This document shows, one piece after another, positions 10,535 to 21,426 of a stretch of 64,000 nt of DNA. The position numbers and the translations under genes are program-made. The stretch is from NCBI GenBank assembly GCA_964016985.1, contig OZ024837.1:42132018-42196017 (forward strand), read 5' to 3'. The first letter of the stretch is position 1. The number at the start of each line of letters is the position of its first letter. Source of the stretch: Anodontia alba. Its lineage: Eukaryota; Mollusca; Bivalvia; Lucinida; Lucinidae. The notes beneath the pieces were generated by a model. That model ran no database searches. It had not been told where the DNA came from and was given only the letters and a program-made list of their open reading frames with translations.

Positions 10535-10580
10535 TAACTTCTCTTTATTTCTCCATGGAAACATATGTTGTGGGTACTCA

Positions 10581-10808
10581 TTAACTCTTTGCAGGCTGGG
10601 TAATTTTTGCGTGCTTTTTTTGTTGTCTGAGGATTTTTTTTTTAAATTAACTTTTTCCAAAAAAATCCTTCAGGAATACTATCAGAGTACTAAACAGTTT
10701 GGACCCAGATCAGGTCCGACATTCTGGGTCCAAACTGTTTGCAAAGGCTATCAGCAGATGACAAAAGTCGCTCTAGCGGCTCATTCTGACTAGCCGGGAA
10801 AGAGTTAA
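10581..10808. mobile_element. TTAA-7 element with piggyBac-like termini
   Basis: It starts TTAACTCTTTGCAGGCTGGG; the complement of its right end reads TTAACTCTTTCCCGGCTAG. The first 13 bases of the right end equal those of the autonomous piggyBac at 935-3356. The inside holds a core A-like palindrome (AAACAGTTTGGACCCAGATC ... CTGGGTCCAAACTG). It is inserted at a TTAA inside a core B arm. Confidence 0.75.
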
Positions 10809-10879
10809 AAGCGCTTTTGATTAGTAACACAAGATAAAGCTTGTTGCAAAAGAAACAAGCAAATTCCATGGGGAATTTA

Positions 10880-12530
10880 TGTCCCCCGCCTTATTTTTAT
10901 TTGAGGTGTTAAAAATGGTAAAGTTAACCAGAGGACCATTGGTCCTGTATCAATTACCTAAGTATTGAAGCAGGAAACCAGTGATAAAAAATAATTTCAA
11001 GATTCTGAAAAAAACCACATGCATATCTTCAGACCATCCTTAAAGCACCTGTAAAGTTTCAAAGGATCGGCTTAAAACTGTGGTAGGAGTTACGGGGTCA
11101 AGGTACCTACTCCCTAAACGCTTCTGTAGTATTAGAACTAAAAAAATGTCTAAGTTAAAAATGAAGAAAAAGTGGTAAAAAGTTATTTCAGGATTCTGAA
11201 AAAAACACATGCATATCTTCAGGCCATCCTAAAAGCCCTTGTAAAGTTTCAAAAGGATCGGACAAAAACTGTGGGAGGAGAGTTAAGGGGACAAGGTACA
11301 TGCACCCTGTACACTTCTGTAATATTAGAACTCAAAAAATGTCTAAGTAAAAAATGCGGAAAAAGTAATAAAAAAATATTTCAGGATTCTCAAAAATCCA
11401 CCTGCATATTTTCAGGCCATCCTAAAAGCCCACGTAAAGTTTCAAAAGGATCGGTCAAAAACTGTGGGAGGAGTTAAGGGGACAAGGTACCTACTCCCTA
11501 TAGACTTCTGTAATATTAGAACTCAAAAAATGTCTAAGTTCAAAAAGTGTAAAAAGTGATAAAAAATAATTTCAGGATTCTAAAAAAACCACATACATAT
11601 CTTCAGACCATCCTAAAAGCACCTGTAAAGTTTCAAAAGGATCGGCCAAAAACTGTGGGAGGAGTTAAGGGGACAAGGTACCTGCTCCCTATATACTTCT
11701 GTAGTATTAGAACTCAAAAAATGTCTAAGTTAAAAATGCGGAAAAAGTGATAAAAAATTATTTCAGGATTCTGAAAAAACACATGAATATCTTCAGGCCA
11801 TCCTGAAAGCCCGTGTAAAGTTTCAAAAGGATCGGCCAAAAACTGTGGGAGGAGTTAAGGGGACAAGGTACCTGCTCCCTATACGCTTCTGTAATATTAA
11901 AACTCAAAAAATGTCTATGTTCAAAATGTCTAAAAAGTAATAAAAATTAATTTCAGGATTCTGAAAAAACCACATGCACATCTTCAGACCATCCTTAAAA
12001 CACCTGTAAAGTTTCAAAAGAATCGGTAAAAAACTGTGGGAGGAGTTAAGGGGACAAGGTACCTGCTCCCTATACACTTCTGTAGTATTAGAACTCAAAA
12101 AATGTCTAAGTTAAAAATGCAGAAAAAGTGATAAAAAATTATTTCAGGATTCTGAAAAAACCACATGCATATCTTCAGGCCATCCTAAAAGCCCATGTAA
12201 AGTTTCAAAAGGATCGGGCAAAAACTGTGGGAGGAGTTAAGGGGACAAGGTACCTACTCCCTATAGACTTTGGTAATATTAGAACTCAAAAAATGTCCAA
12301 GTTAAAAATACGGAAAAAGTAATAAAAAATTATTTCAGGAATCTGAAAAAACCACATGCAAATCTTCAGACCATCCTTAAAACACCTGTAAAGTTTCAAA
12401 AGGATCGGACAAAAACTGTGGGAGGAGTTAAGGGGACAAAGTACCTACTAAAAACTCGGAACCACGCACCACACCCCACGGAAAACCAAAAACAGTGTCC
12501 CTCCACTTTTCTTCAAAAAGGCGGGGGACA
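10880..12530 (+). mobile_element. Helentron-like element with 191-bp core repeats, full length
   Basis: The left end is TGTCCCCCGCCTT (10880-10892). About eight tandem units follow with period 190-193 bp (anchor GTAAAGTTTCAAAAGGATCG near 11051, 11241, 11434, 11625, 11815, 12006, 12197, 12388). A unique ACGCACCAC tail leads to a hairpin at about 12496-12530 whose distal arm AAGGCGGGGGACA is the complement of the left end. Homologous to 112-660, whose units are 180 bp. The 64-101 codon open frames are by-products of the repeat. Confidence 0.72.
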
Positions 12531-12558
12531 ACAAAACTCGTATATCCAAGGTACTCAC

Positions 12559-12777
12559 TAACCCTTGCCGTGCTGAATAAATTATGATGTCATGCCCATT
12601 AAATTTCTAATTTTCAGCCAATCAGATTATTTGATCCAGGTTGTTGATACAAATTCAAACACTGAATGGCAAACAGTGCAGGTCCAGATCAGTTGGCTTC
12701 TTCAGAAGCCAACTGATCTGGATCTACACTGTTTGCAAAAGCAGGGCATATCCGGGTTCAGCAGGACAAGGGGGTAA
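12559..12777. mobile_element. TTAA-1 element with decayed ends
   Basis: CTAACCCTTGCCGTGCTGAA and CAGCAGGACAAGGGGGTAA are TTAA-1 termini with mutated TTAA. The inner palindrome is intact core A. The flanks (GGTACTCAC / AAGGCGCTTC) are a core B arm, at the position where TTAA-7 sits in the neighbouring copy. Confidence 0.75.
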
Positions 12778-13345
12778 AAATCAAAGGCGCTTCTAATAAG
12801 TAACACAAGATACAACTTCTTGTAGAAGAAACAAAAATATCAATAGTTTAAGATAAGGTTATGCAGATATTTTTTATTTCTCCACAAAAACATGTTGTGT
12901 GTACCATTAGAAGCACTTTGGCAAGGCACTTCTAATAAGCATCAACATACGTTTTCGCATACATGCCATTAGCTGTTGACAGAAATCTGTGAGATTTTGC
13001 AAATTTTTAGGGGAGATTTGATGAAATTCTGTGAGATCTTTATGAAAATCACTTTCAAGCTTACATAAGTAAGTTAAAAGCCATTATTTTAATGAATTAA
13101 GCTTAATGGAATAGCCATGCTAATGTGTGATTTATTTCTAGTTCTTCAAAAAATAGCTTATAAAATGGTATGAAAATTCTGTGAGATTTGAAAATCTTAC
13201 GGGAAACGGGGTCCAAAAGGACCAAAATTCTGTGAGATTTTGTCTCACAGTGTGAGGTATGGCACGTATGGTTTTCGCTGAGAAATAAGAAAAGTATTTA
13301 CAATTTTGGGTTGAAAAAAGTGCCTTATCTGGAGCTTTGACATCT
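12778..13345. mobile_element. CATAG-family element(s) with core B
   Basis: TTATTTCTCCACAAAAACAT, GTACCATTAGAAGCACTTTG and GGCACTTCTAATAAGC form core B. The right end GTGCCTTATCTGGAGCTTTG is the CATAG terminus. The element is split by 12959-13270. Confidence 0.6.
12959..13270. mobile_element. 312-bp inverted-repeat element with 8-bp flanking duplication
   Basis: GTTTTCGC lies at 12951-12958 and again at 13271-13278. The ends are ATACATGCCATTA and TATGGCACGTATG, an imperfect inverted repeat. The inside repeats TCTGTGAGATTTTG four times in both orientations. An 8-bp duplication fits a hAT-like element, but the termini are not typical hAT ends. Confidence 0.55.
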
Positions 13346-13442
13346 AAAAATGAGGCTGGAATTGTTCACAACCAGGTTGATAGATATTACCTATCAATTC
13401 TCTGGATATGAGCTTTGCTCTGAGTGACAACAAGAAGAGTCT

Positions 13443-13655
13443 TTAACCTTTACCACTCTCTGGGCATTTTCAGCAGACGACAAAATGATGTTATTTTTCT
13501 TATTTTTCCCAGAAAACAGGATTTGACATTTCATGCAAATTGTCTCCTTAGGAGACAATTTGCATGAAATGTCAAATCCTGTTTTCTGGGAAAAATAAGA
13601 AAAATATTTCAAAATGTCGTCTGCTGAAAATTTTACCCAGAGTGCTAAGCGTTAA
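13443..13655. mobile_element. TTAA-5 element, full length
   Basis: It starts TTAACCTTTACCACTCTCTG and ends GAGTGCTAAGCGTTAA. The core C arms (about 45 bp each) are nearly perfect and meet at TCCTTAGGA. 213 bp. Confidence 0.85.
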
Positions 13656-13950
13656 AATGCCAACAGTACTACTATCCTTTCGACATCACTCGGAAAGACG
13701 TTTTTTGCTTGGCATTTTATTTTAAATGAAGATATTTTGTTCTGATTGACCATGTCTTAAACTATCAGAACCATTTGTCTTTTCTGTTTCTGTGTTTTGT
13801 TCTCAAATATGTACCCTAAAATTAAATTTACGGCCAAAAATTGGTCTGACCTAGGCAATTTCTATAGTAAAGTGATTTTTTGGAATTTTTGTCCGAGAAA
13901 ATGTTTTTCACTTTTCTAGTAGGTAGCAGGAAAGGAAAGGAGATTGAGAT

Positions 13951-14125
13951 AGACTGGACCCATCTTCAGTGACTAAATATTTATTCTTATAATTCTTTAT
14001 TTATTCTTATAATCACTAGTGACCAGTGTTTATAATAGTCATGATATTATTTTAGTTTTATTTTAGTGGGTTGTCAAACAGAATTATAATAATAAATATT
14101 TAGTCACTGAGACTGGAGCCAGTCT
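13951..14125. repeat. Imperfect inverted repeat
   Basis: AGACTGGACCCATCTTCAGT with GACTAAATATTTATT at the left is mirrored by AATAAATATTTAGTCACTGA and GACTGGAGCCAGTCT at the right. Probably a small foldback element; family not recognised. Confidence 0.5.
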
Positions 14126-14657
14126 AAGGTAGATGAGGTTGAAAGAAAATGTCAATGACAATGCAGAAACAGAAGAAATTTTAACCCTAGTCCTCAGTGG
14201 GTGGAGTGGTATCTTCCTATATATGGCACAGAATGGATGTGCGTACAGAACGGCGCCCTTTTTCAGTGCTGCCAGGTATATGATTAGCCCCCATTTTTCA
14301 ACAAAAATATATAACATCTGATTTTCCTTGATTGGTATATGAAAGGCCCCACTTTTCTGACATCCCGGTATATGCACATATTTTTTCCATCAGATATTGT
14401 TTGAGGCTGCTTGTTCTCTTGGTATTCAATGAATTTACTGTGATATTTGTCTAACTTCCAGCAATAAATGGGTACAAAAAATCAAGTAAGGCAGTATATG
14501 AATGGGTCAATATTTCAGGTGACCTAGTATGTGAATGGGTCCGTTTTTCCAAAGGCCAGATATATGAATGGGGTATGTAGGTTTTGAAATACTGGCTCGC
14601 ACACTTGTACCACAATTATTCCCGTTACCCTCACCCAACCCCCCCACCCTTCACCCT
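14126..14657. other. Unassigned sequence with a recurring GGTATATGAATGGG word
   Basis: Phrases like GCCAGGTATATGATTAG, CCCGGTATATGCACATAT and GCCAGATATATGAATGGGG recur four or five times in imperfect form. No gene seen; a decayed short repeat is possible. Confidence 0.35.
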
Positions 14658-15030
14658 CCAATGGGGACAATTTGCAGTTTGCATGAAATGTCACATCCCA
14701 TTTTCTGCGAAAAAATTAAGAAAAATATCAATTTGTCATCTGCTGAATTAGCCCAGAGAGTGGTAAAGGTTAATCTTCAGAAACAATTGTATTCCAATCT
14801 CAGATCAGACATAAAACTCATGATAATTTAAGAAAACACTATTTTGCTATTAAGCTGTTGAATAAAACTCACAAATTTATGATAAACCATAGTTCCTGAT
14901 AAGTATCCATCCAGATCAATTTTATTCTTATTTCTCTCGGAAAATATGCTGTGGGTACTCATTAGTAGCAGTCAGGTGTTTCTAATCAGAACCCAAAACA
15001 TGTTTTTCCTGGAGAAATAAGAAAAAATGT
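14658..15030. mobile_element. Partial TTAA-5 (14658-14772) and core B remnant (14920-15030)
   Basis: GGGGACAATTTGCAGTTTGC, TGAAATGTCACATCCCATTT and GAGAGTGGTAAAGGTTAA are the right half of TTAA-5. CTGTGGGTACTCATTAGTAG followed by TGGAGAAATAAGAAAA is core B. Confidence 0.5.
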
Positions 15031-15101
15031 TAAGTGGAGAAAATGAGGTCAAGGTCATTGAAATCAGATTTAATGTTTTATACAAAACATAATATGTCTA
15101 T

Positions 15102-15425
15102 TCTACATTTATTATTGTTTGTGTTGAGGTTTTACGGCCCAGTCAACCCAATGGGGTCATGTCGAGCGCAGGCAGTTTACCTAACCACACGTTTACTTGG
15201 CAGGCTTAGTCCTCTAAGCGGTTAACCAGTATTGTGCATACTCTTCTGCCAGAAACTGACAACTGCCCTTCTTGAATCAGCGGAAGGGAGAGAATGACCG
15301 TAGAAAATATTTCATGATCAATCTCCACGAAAGAATGTTGCCGGGGGCTGAACCCGTGATCTCCTGGTCTCCAGTCGGACGGCGTATCCAAGTGAGCCAC
15401 TGAGGCCAGCTCTACGTTTATTATA
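15102..15425 (-). mobile_element. tRNA-derived SINE, full length
   Basis: Read on the minus strand it opens at about 15410 with a tRNA-like head (A-box-like GGCTCACTTGG, anticodon-arm region GACTGGAGACCAGGAG, then a mutated B box). It continues through the family body and ends in AAAACCTCAACACAAAC. TCTACATTTATTATT (15102-15116) and TCTACGTTTATTATA (15411-15425) are probable target duplications. Non-coding, Pol III type. Confidence 0.85.
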
Positions 15426-15497
15426 ATTATACATCACAAATTTATACAAATATTTTGCTCTTTTTCTTGGGGCTACTCACTTGACCTTTGTGAATGA

Positions 15498-15687
15498 TTA
15501 ACCCTAGTCTTCCTGAACCCAGATATACCCTGCCTTTGCAAACAGTGTAGATCCAGATTAGTTGGCTTCTGATCTGTACTGTTTGCCATTAAGTATGTGA
15601 ATTTATAGCAAAAATCTGGATCAAGCAATCTGATTGGCTGAAAACAGAAGTGGGGGTGGCATCTTTATTCAGCAGGACAAGGGTTAA
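15498..15687. mobile_element. TTAA-1 element
   Basis: TTAACCCTAGTCTTCCTGAA and TTCAGCAGGACAAGGGTTAA bound a core A palindrome with one shortened arm (GATCTGTACTGTTTGCC). 190 bp. Confidence 0.75.
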
Positions 15688-15902
15688 GTAATGACAGTCT
15701 GCTCGACTTCCTAACTTCACAACAATGTGGCATACCGAATGATAACAGACAGAAGTCGTGCAAGGTAGTCTGATCCCACACATGAAGTTAACTGAGAGAT
15801 AGATGCCAGATGGTCCCATGAAGCTACCAACTCTTGCAGATGTGGGTGATTCCAGAATTGAATGGATTGATCCCATCTTTATTATGAAATGTCAAATCCT
15901 GT

Positions 15903-18326
15903 ATCTCTCACCTGATTACCAGATAAGTTTGAGTCAGTTGGCCTTTCTGTTCAAGAGAAGAAGTTCAATATGGATTTTCAAGATAGCAGCCATCTTGGAT
16001 TTCCAATCAGAACGATTTTATCTACTTTTCATCTACAAGTCACCTCAATACCTCCAATGAAGTTTCCAGTCAATTGCCCTTTAGGTTCAGGAGAAAAAGT
16101 TAAAAATAGATTTTTAACATGGCTGCTAGGGCGTCCATCTTGGAATTCTGAACAGAATGATTTTAGATATTTTTTATCTACAAGTCACCCAAATACTTCC
16201 CATCAAATTTCGAGTTAATGGGCCTTTCTATCCAGGAGAGAAAGGGGAAAATAGATTTTCAAGATGGCAACTGTGGTGGCCATCTTGTATTTCTGATCCA
16301 AACCATTTTAGCTATTTTTAATCTACAAGTCACCCTGATGCTTTCTACCAAGTTTTGAGTCAGTTGGCCTTTCAGGTCAGGAGAAGAAGTGCAAATTAAG
16401 TTTCCAATATAACGGCCATGGAGGCCACTTTGGATTTCAGATTGTAGCTATTTTTTATCCACCACTTTGGATTTCAGATTGTAGCTATTTTTTATCCACA
16501 AGTCACCCTGATGCTTCCAACCAAGTTTCCAGTCAATTAGCCTTTCGGTTCAGGAGAAGAAGCGAAAAATAAATTTTCAAGATGGCGGCCATCTTTGATA
16601 TCCTATCAGAAAATGTTAGCTATGTTTAATCTACAAGTCATCCCGATGCTTCCTACAAAGTTTCAAGTCAGTTGGCCTTTCGGTTCAGGAGAAGACGTGA
16701 AAAACAGATTTACAAGATGGCAGCTATGGCAGCCATCTTAGACTTCCTATCAGAACCATTTTAGCTTTTTTTGATCTGCAAGTCACCCCGATGCTTCCTA
16801 CCAAGTTTCAAGTCAGTAAGCACCCCCATCCCCTCCCCCCTCCACCTCCCCTGTTCAGGAGAAGAAGCAAAAAATAGATTTTCAAGATGGTGGCCATAGC
16901 AGCCATCTTGGATTTCTGATCAGAACAATTTTAGCTTTTTTTTTTATCTACAAGTCACCCCAATGCTTTCTACTAAGTTTCGAGTCCCTTGGTCCAGGGG
17001 TGTAGGAGTAGGCTTTGAAAGCAAATGTTGACGACGCATGACGCACACATGGTGGCCAGCTTGGATTTCGGATGAGAACAATTTTCGTTATTTTTTACCT
17101 ACAAGTCACCTGGATGCTTCCTACCAAGTTTTAAGTCAATTTACATTTGGGTTTGAGAGAAGAAGCTAAAAATAGATTTTCAAGATGGCCACCATGACAG
17201 CCATCTTGGATTTCCAATTGGAACGATTTTAGCAATTTTTGACCTACAAGTCACCCCGACACTTCCTACCAAGTTTCAATTCAATTGGCCCCCCGGTTCA
17301 GAAGAAGAAGCATAAAATAGATTTCAAAGATGGCTGCCATGGCTGCCATCTTGGATTTCCAAACAGAACAATTTAAGCTATTTTTGATCTACAAGTCACC
17401 CTGATTTTCAAGATGGCCACCATGGTGGCCATCTTGGATTACCGATTGGAAAGATTTTAGCAATATTTGATCTACAAGTCACCCCGATACTTCCTACCAC
17501 GTTTTGAGTCAACTGACTTTCGGTTCAGGAGAAGAAGCGAAAAAATAGGTTTTCAAGATGGCCACCATGGCGGCCATCTTAGATTTTGGATTGGAAGGAT
17601 TTTAGCAATTTTTGATCTACCAAACACCCGGATGCTTCCTTCCAAGTTTGGAGTCAAATGGCCTTTCGGTTCAGGAGAAGAAACAAAAAATTCATTTACA
17701 AGATGGTGGCCATTATGGCCATCTTGGATTTCTGATTGGAACAATTTTAGCTATTTTTGATCTACAAGTCACCCCAATGCTTCCTACCAAGTTTCTAGTC
17801 AATTGGTCTTTGGGTTCAGGAGAAGAAGCGAAAAATAGATTTTCACGGTGGCCACCTTGGATTTCCAATCAGAAAAATTTTAGTAATTTTTGATCTACAA
17901 GTCACCCTGATGATTCCTACCAAGTTTCAAATCAGTTGGCCTTTTGGTTCAGGAGAAGTGAAAAATAAATTTTCAAGATGGCCGCCATGGCAGCCATCCT
18001 GGATATAAGACTGGAATGATTTTAGCTATTTTTGATCTACCAGTCACCCCGATGCTTCCTATCAAGATTGGAGTCAACTGGCCTTTTGGCTCAGGAGAAG
18101 AAATGAAAAATAGATTTTCAAGATGGTGGCCATCTTGGATTTCCAATCGGAATGATTTTAGCTATTTTTGATCTACACATCACTCACCCTGATGCTTCCT
18201 ACCAAGTTTCAAGTCAACTGGCCCAGGGGTGTAGGAGGAGTAGGCTTTTAAAGCAAATGCAAGATGTACGACCAACATTGACAGATCAAAATAGCTCACT
18301 CGAGCACTTTGTGCTCAGGTGAGCTA
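15903..18326 (+). mobile_element. 145-bp-repeat Helentron-like element(s), copy 2
   Basis: Some sixteen degenerate units of the family in 5091-6258. A first unit tail (CCAGGGGTGTAGGAGTAGGC, GACGACGCATGACGC) appears at about 16990-17045 and a second at 18220-18270, so this is probably two elements in tandem or a duplicated one. The right end has the terminal hairpin (AGCTCACTCGAGCAC / GTGCTCAGGTGAGCT). The left end is a weak TCTCACCTGATT. There is an out-of-register duplication of GGATTTCAGATTGTAGC near 16430-16480. Confidence 0.65.
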
Positions 18327-18329
18327 AAA

Positions 18330-19522
18330 ATTCAAAATACACTGCAATGCAGATATAATGCTATCATTTTACCATGAATATCAGTATTACAAGAAAAATG
18401 CCTAATGGCATTATGGACTGATTTTTCAAAAAGGTTAACCAAAAGGTGAACCTCGGACCATGGCCAATGCCCGACACCCGCCCACCCATTTTAAAGGACG
18501 CTGTTTTTGAAAAAAAAAAACGGTCCAAAAATCAATTTTGACTGAACAAGCTTTTGGCTTCAGGGGAGATAAGTACATAGCAAAGAAAGTCAGTTGTCAC
18601 TCTTGCATGTGACAGGTGTACTGGTCCTTATCTATGCCTTTACCAAATATTATCAAAGTATTTCAAACCATTAAGAAGTTATGAAGTGCACAAGAATTCG
18701 GCTTAGAAATTCATTCAGGGAAGATAACTAGAAAAAAATCAAAGCAATTGTCCTTCTTGCATGTGACACTCTTACTTGACCTCATATAATTATGTCCCTA
18801 CCAAATATTATCAAATTATTTCGAATAGTATGGCAGCTATGGTCTGCACAAGATTTCTGTTTCAGGGGAGATAAGTACATAACGAAGAAAGTGAGAATTG
18901 TCTCTTGCATAGAACACCTCTTCTGGTCCTTATCTATCTACCAAATATTATCAAAATATTTCAAACCATTGAGAAGTTATGGAGTGCATGAGAATTTGGC
19001 TTAGAAATTTGTTCAGGGAGATAACTAGAAAAAATAACAAAACCAAGAGTTGTCCTTCTTGCATGTGACACTCCTTCTTGACCTGTCCCTACCAAATATC
19101 ATCAAATTATCTCAAACAGTATGGGAGTTATGGCCTGCATAAGATTTTGGCTTAAGGGGAGATAAGTAAATAACAAAGAAAGTGAGAGTTGTCTCTCTTG
19201 CATGTGACACCTCTACTGATCCTCCTCTTTATCCCTTCCAAATATGAAAGCAATCCACTGAAGAATAAAGTTAAAATTAACTCTGTGAAAAGGTTAAGCA
19301 AAAGGTAAACCTCGGATGTCAGGGGAGATAAATACACAACAAAGAAAGTGAGAGTTGACTCTTATGCATGCTACACACCTACTGGTCCTCCTCTTCATCC
19401 CTACCAAATATGAAAGCAATCTATTGAAGAATAAAGGTAACATAGGACTTTGAAAAAAAGGTTTAACCAAAAGGTAAACCTGGGATGATGCCAGACACCC
19501 GCCCACCCGCTGCCCACTGTTT
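18330..19522 (+). repeat. ~150-bp tandem array (TTGCATGTGACAC units)
   Basis: TTGCATGTGACAC-type anchors lie near 18603, 18757, 18905, 19059, 19198 and 19364. Each unit carries TACCAAATATTATCAAA and GGGGAGATAAGTACATA. AGACACCCGCCCACCC closes it at 19493-19508 and also appears at 18473. Shape as in the other repeat-core elements; no terminal hairpin found. Confidence 0.55.
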
Positions 19523-19757
19523 CTTTGTGTTGAGGTTTTACAGCCCAGTAAACCCAATGGTCCTCTTAAGTGGTTAACCAGTATTGTGCACATTCTTTCC
19601 CCAGAAACTGACAACTGCCCTTCTTGAATCAGCGGAATGGAGAGAATGACCGTAGAAAATATTTCATGATCAATCTCCACGAAAGAATGTTGTTGACCTC
19701 GGTGGGGGTTGAACCCACGACCTCCTAGTCGCACCCAACTGAGCCACAGCGGCCGGC
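19523..19757 (-). mobile_element. tRNA-derived SINE with internal deletion
   Basis: Same family as 15102-15425. B box present (GGTTCAACCCC on the minus strand) and head GCCGGCCGCTGTGGCTCAG. About 60 bp near the tail side are missing (CCCAATGG joins TCCTCTTAAGTGG). Confidence 0.8.
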
Positions 19758-19764
19758 ATCCGAT

Positions 19765-20098
19765 CTGTGTAAATTGTTTGTTTGTGTTGAGGTTTTAAGG
19801 CCCAGTCAACCCAATGGGGTCATGTTGAGCACGGTCAGTTTACCTAACCACATGCTTACTGGGCAGGCTTAGTCCACTAAGCAGTTAACCAGTATTGTGC
19901 ACATTCTTTCGCCAGAAACTGACAACTGCCCTTCTTGAATCAGGGGAAGGGAGAGAATGACTGTAGAAAATATTTCATGATCAATCTCCATGAAAGAATG
20001 TTGTCGACCTTGGCGGGGGTTGAACCCGCGACCTCCTAGTCTCCAGTCGGACGGCACATCCAACTGATCCACTGAGGCAGATAGTCTCTGTGCAAATT
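19765..20098 (-). mobile_element. tRNA-derived SINE with target duplication
   Basis: CTGTGTAAATT (19765-19775) and CTGTGCAAATT (20088-20098) flank the copy. The B box is intact on the minus strand; the head is slightly shortened (CTCAGTGGATCAGTTGG). It lies directly beside the previous copy in the same orientation. Confidence 0.82.
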
Positions 20099-20482
20099 AA
20101 CAATAATGCAGGAAAGCAGTATGAACAACGGGATGACAAATGAAAACAAAACAATTAGCGGTAATTTGTTTATTCAATATAAACAAAAGGTTAAATGTAC
20201 GAGATAACAGACAGAAAATATGCAAAACGGTGAACAAAATATGTCACATTTTCTTTTATGATCAGTGTCATTTTCAGCCGCAGGCCAGGTATATGTCTCA
20301 CCGTTAAAATGCATTGATCACCTCTAATGCGACCAGCTGCCTTGGACCCCAGCATCCACGTTATATTGGCATTGCTGTGTATTATCTGCTGAATATTTTA
20401 CCTGAAGCTTCTTTTATCTGAAGCCTTGATAGTTTTTTTTTTTTTTCTGAATTTTCCCTGAAACACATGGCTTGCCTATTAT
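20099..20482. other. Unassigned non-coding sequence
   Basis: No gene or repeat family recognised; moderate GC around 20270-20350. Confidence 0.35.
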
Positions 20483-20710
20483 TTAACCCATAATGTGCCA
20501 ATCACAACTGCAGCAGACCACATTATGAAATATATATATTTTCTTTTTCAAAAAACATAAGTCTTGACTTTTCATGTGAATCATCTGGCAAGCAGACAAT
20601 GCTCATGAAATGTAAATACTTACTTTCTCTGAAAATAATAATAATAATAATAATAATTATTATTAAGAATGTATTCTGCTACAAAGTTTGTATGGCACTT
20701 TAGGGGTTAA
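20483..20710. mobile_element. TTAA-6 element
   Basis: TTAACCCATAATGTGCCAAT ... GGCACTTTAGGGGTTAA, with subterminal CTGCAGCAGACC and a core C variant (GACTTTTCATGTGAATCATC). An (AAT)n microsatellite with ATT arms has grown inside at about 20630-20663. Confidence 0.75.
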
Positions 20711-21030
20711 ATTGTTTTCTATGGAGACATGACGTCTTAAATGCAATGGCAAGATGTATTTAGAGAGCAAAATGCGAATTTCTTTTTTAAAAATATTCTG
20801 TACTAATATTTAATTTCAGCATGCTAAACAGTAAATAAAGCACACAAAAATTTATTATTGTATTCCGGAATTGCATAATGGACAATCACAAAATAATCCA
20901 AAACTATTGACCAGAATCCATTAGTATAAAGCTTATTTCGATGTCAACAAGCTATAAAAATGATGATATATCAGAACAGAGTTATGTAAAAACAGGTCTT
21001 TGAGGCAAAAGGGAAAGAGTCAGGGTGAAT
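20711..21030. other. Unassigned AT-rich sequence
   Basis: No coding region, palindrome or tandem repeat that I can support between the TTAA-6 copy and the GT repeat. Confidence 0.35.
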
Positions 21031-21032
21031 TC

Positions 21033-21066
<34 letters not shown>

Positions 21067-21105
21067 GGTGGGTGGGGGAGGGGGGTGGTGGGTGGTGGGT
21101 GGGGT
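21031..21105 (+). repeat. (GT)n microsatellite merging into a G-rich run
   Basis: CTGTGTGTGTGTGTGTG passes into GGGTGGGTGGGTGGGTGGGG and further GGTGGTGGG. The second part contains several GGG tracts one base apart, a textbook G-quadruplex pattern on the plus strand. Confidence 0.85.
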
Positions 21106-21426
21106 TATAGTTGAACCCCCTGTTGACTCAAAATTTCACTTTCACGGGAAATTTTGTATAAATCTGATAAATTTGGGATACCGTATTTGCCCCAAATATC
21201 CATACCTGTTACTCTTTACCTTATACTTCTTTTCAGTAAGTCCAGTTTACAGTGTGGGGAATCCACGTGACCTAAATGACTAAACGCATGGAGTTTGTTA
21301 CTATTTTTAGCTCCTCATCAGGTAAGATTTTTCAGAATATCTCGATTTATACCTGATTGAATTTATTCAAATAAAGCGCAGAGTACACGGAAAATCAAGC
21401 TCTTTCTGCAATCTATTCTGCAATCT

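Larger units (their letters stand above)
10285..10866. mobile_element. CATAG-family element carrying two nested TTAA elements
   Basis: Parts of a CATAG element (GGTATCCAGATAATAA; TCTTTATTTCTCCATGGAAA; ACATATGTTGTGGGTACTCA; then AAGCGCTTTTGATTAGTAAC) are separated by the insertions at 10321-10534 and 10581-10808. Removing the second and keeping one TTAA restores a core B arm. Confidence 0.6.

Noticed and set aside
11172..12322. Open frames of 64-101 codons in the 191-bp array
   Set aside because: By-products of the tandem units; the frame shifts from one unit to the next and no domain is visible.
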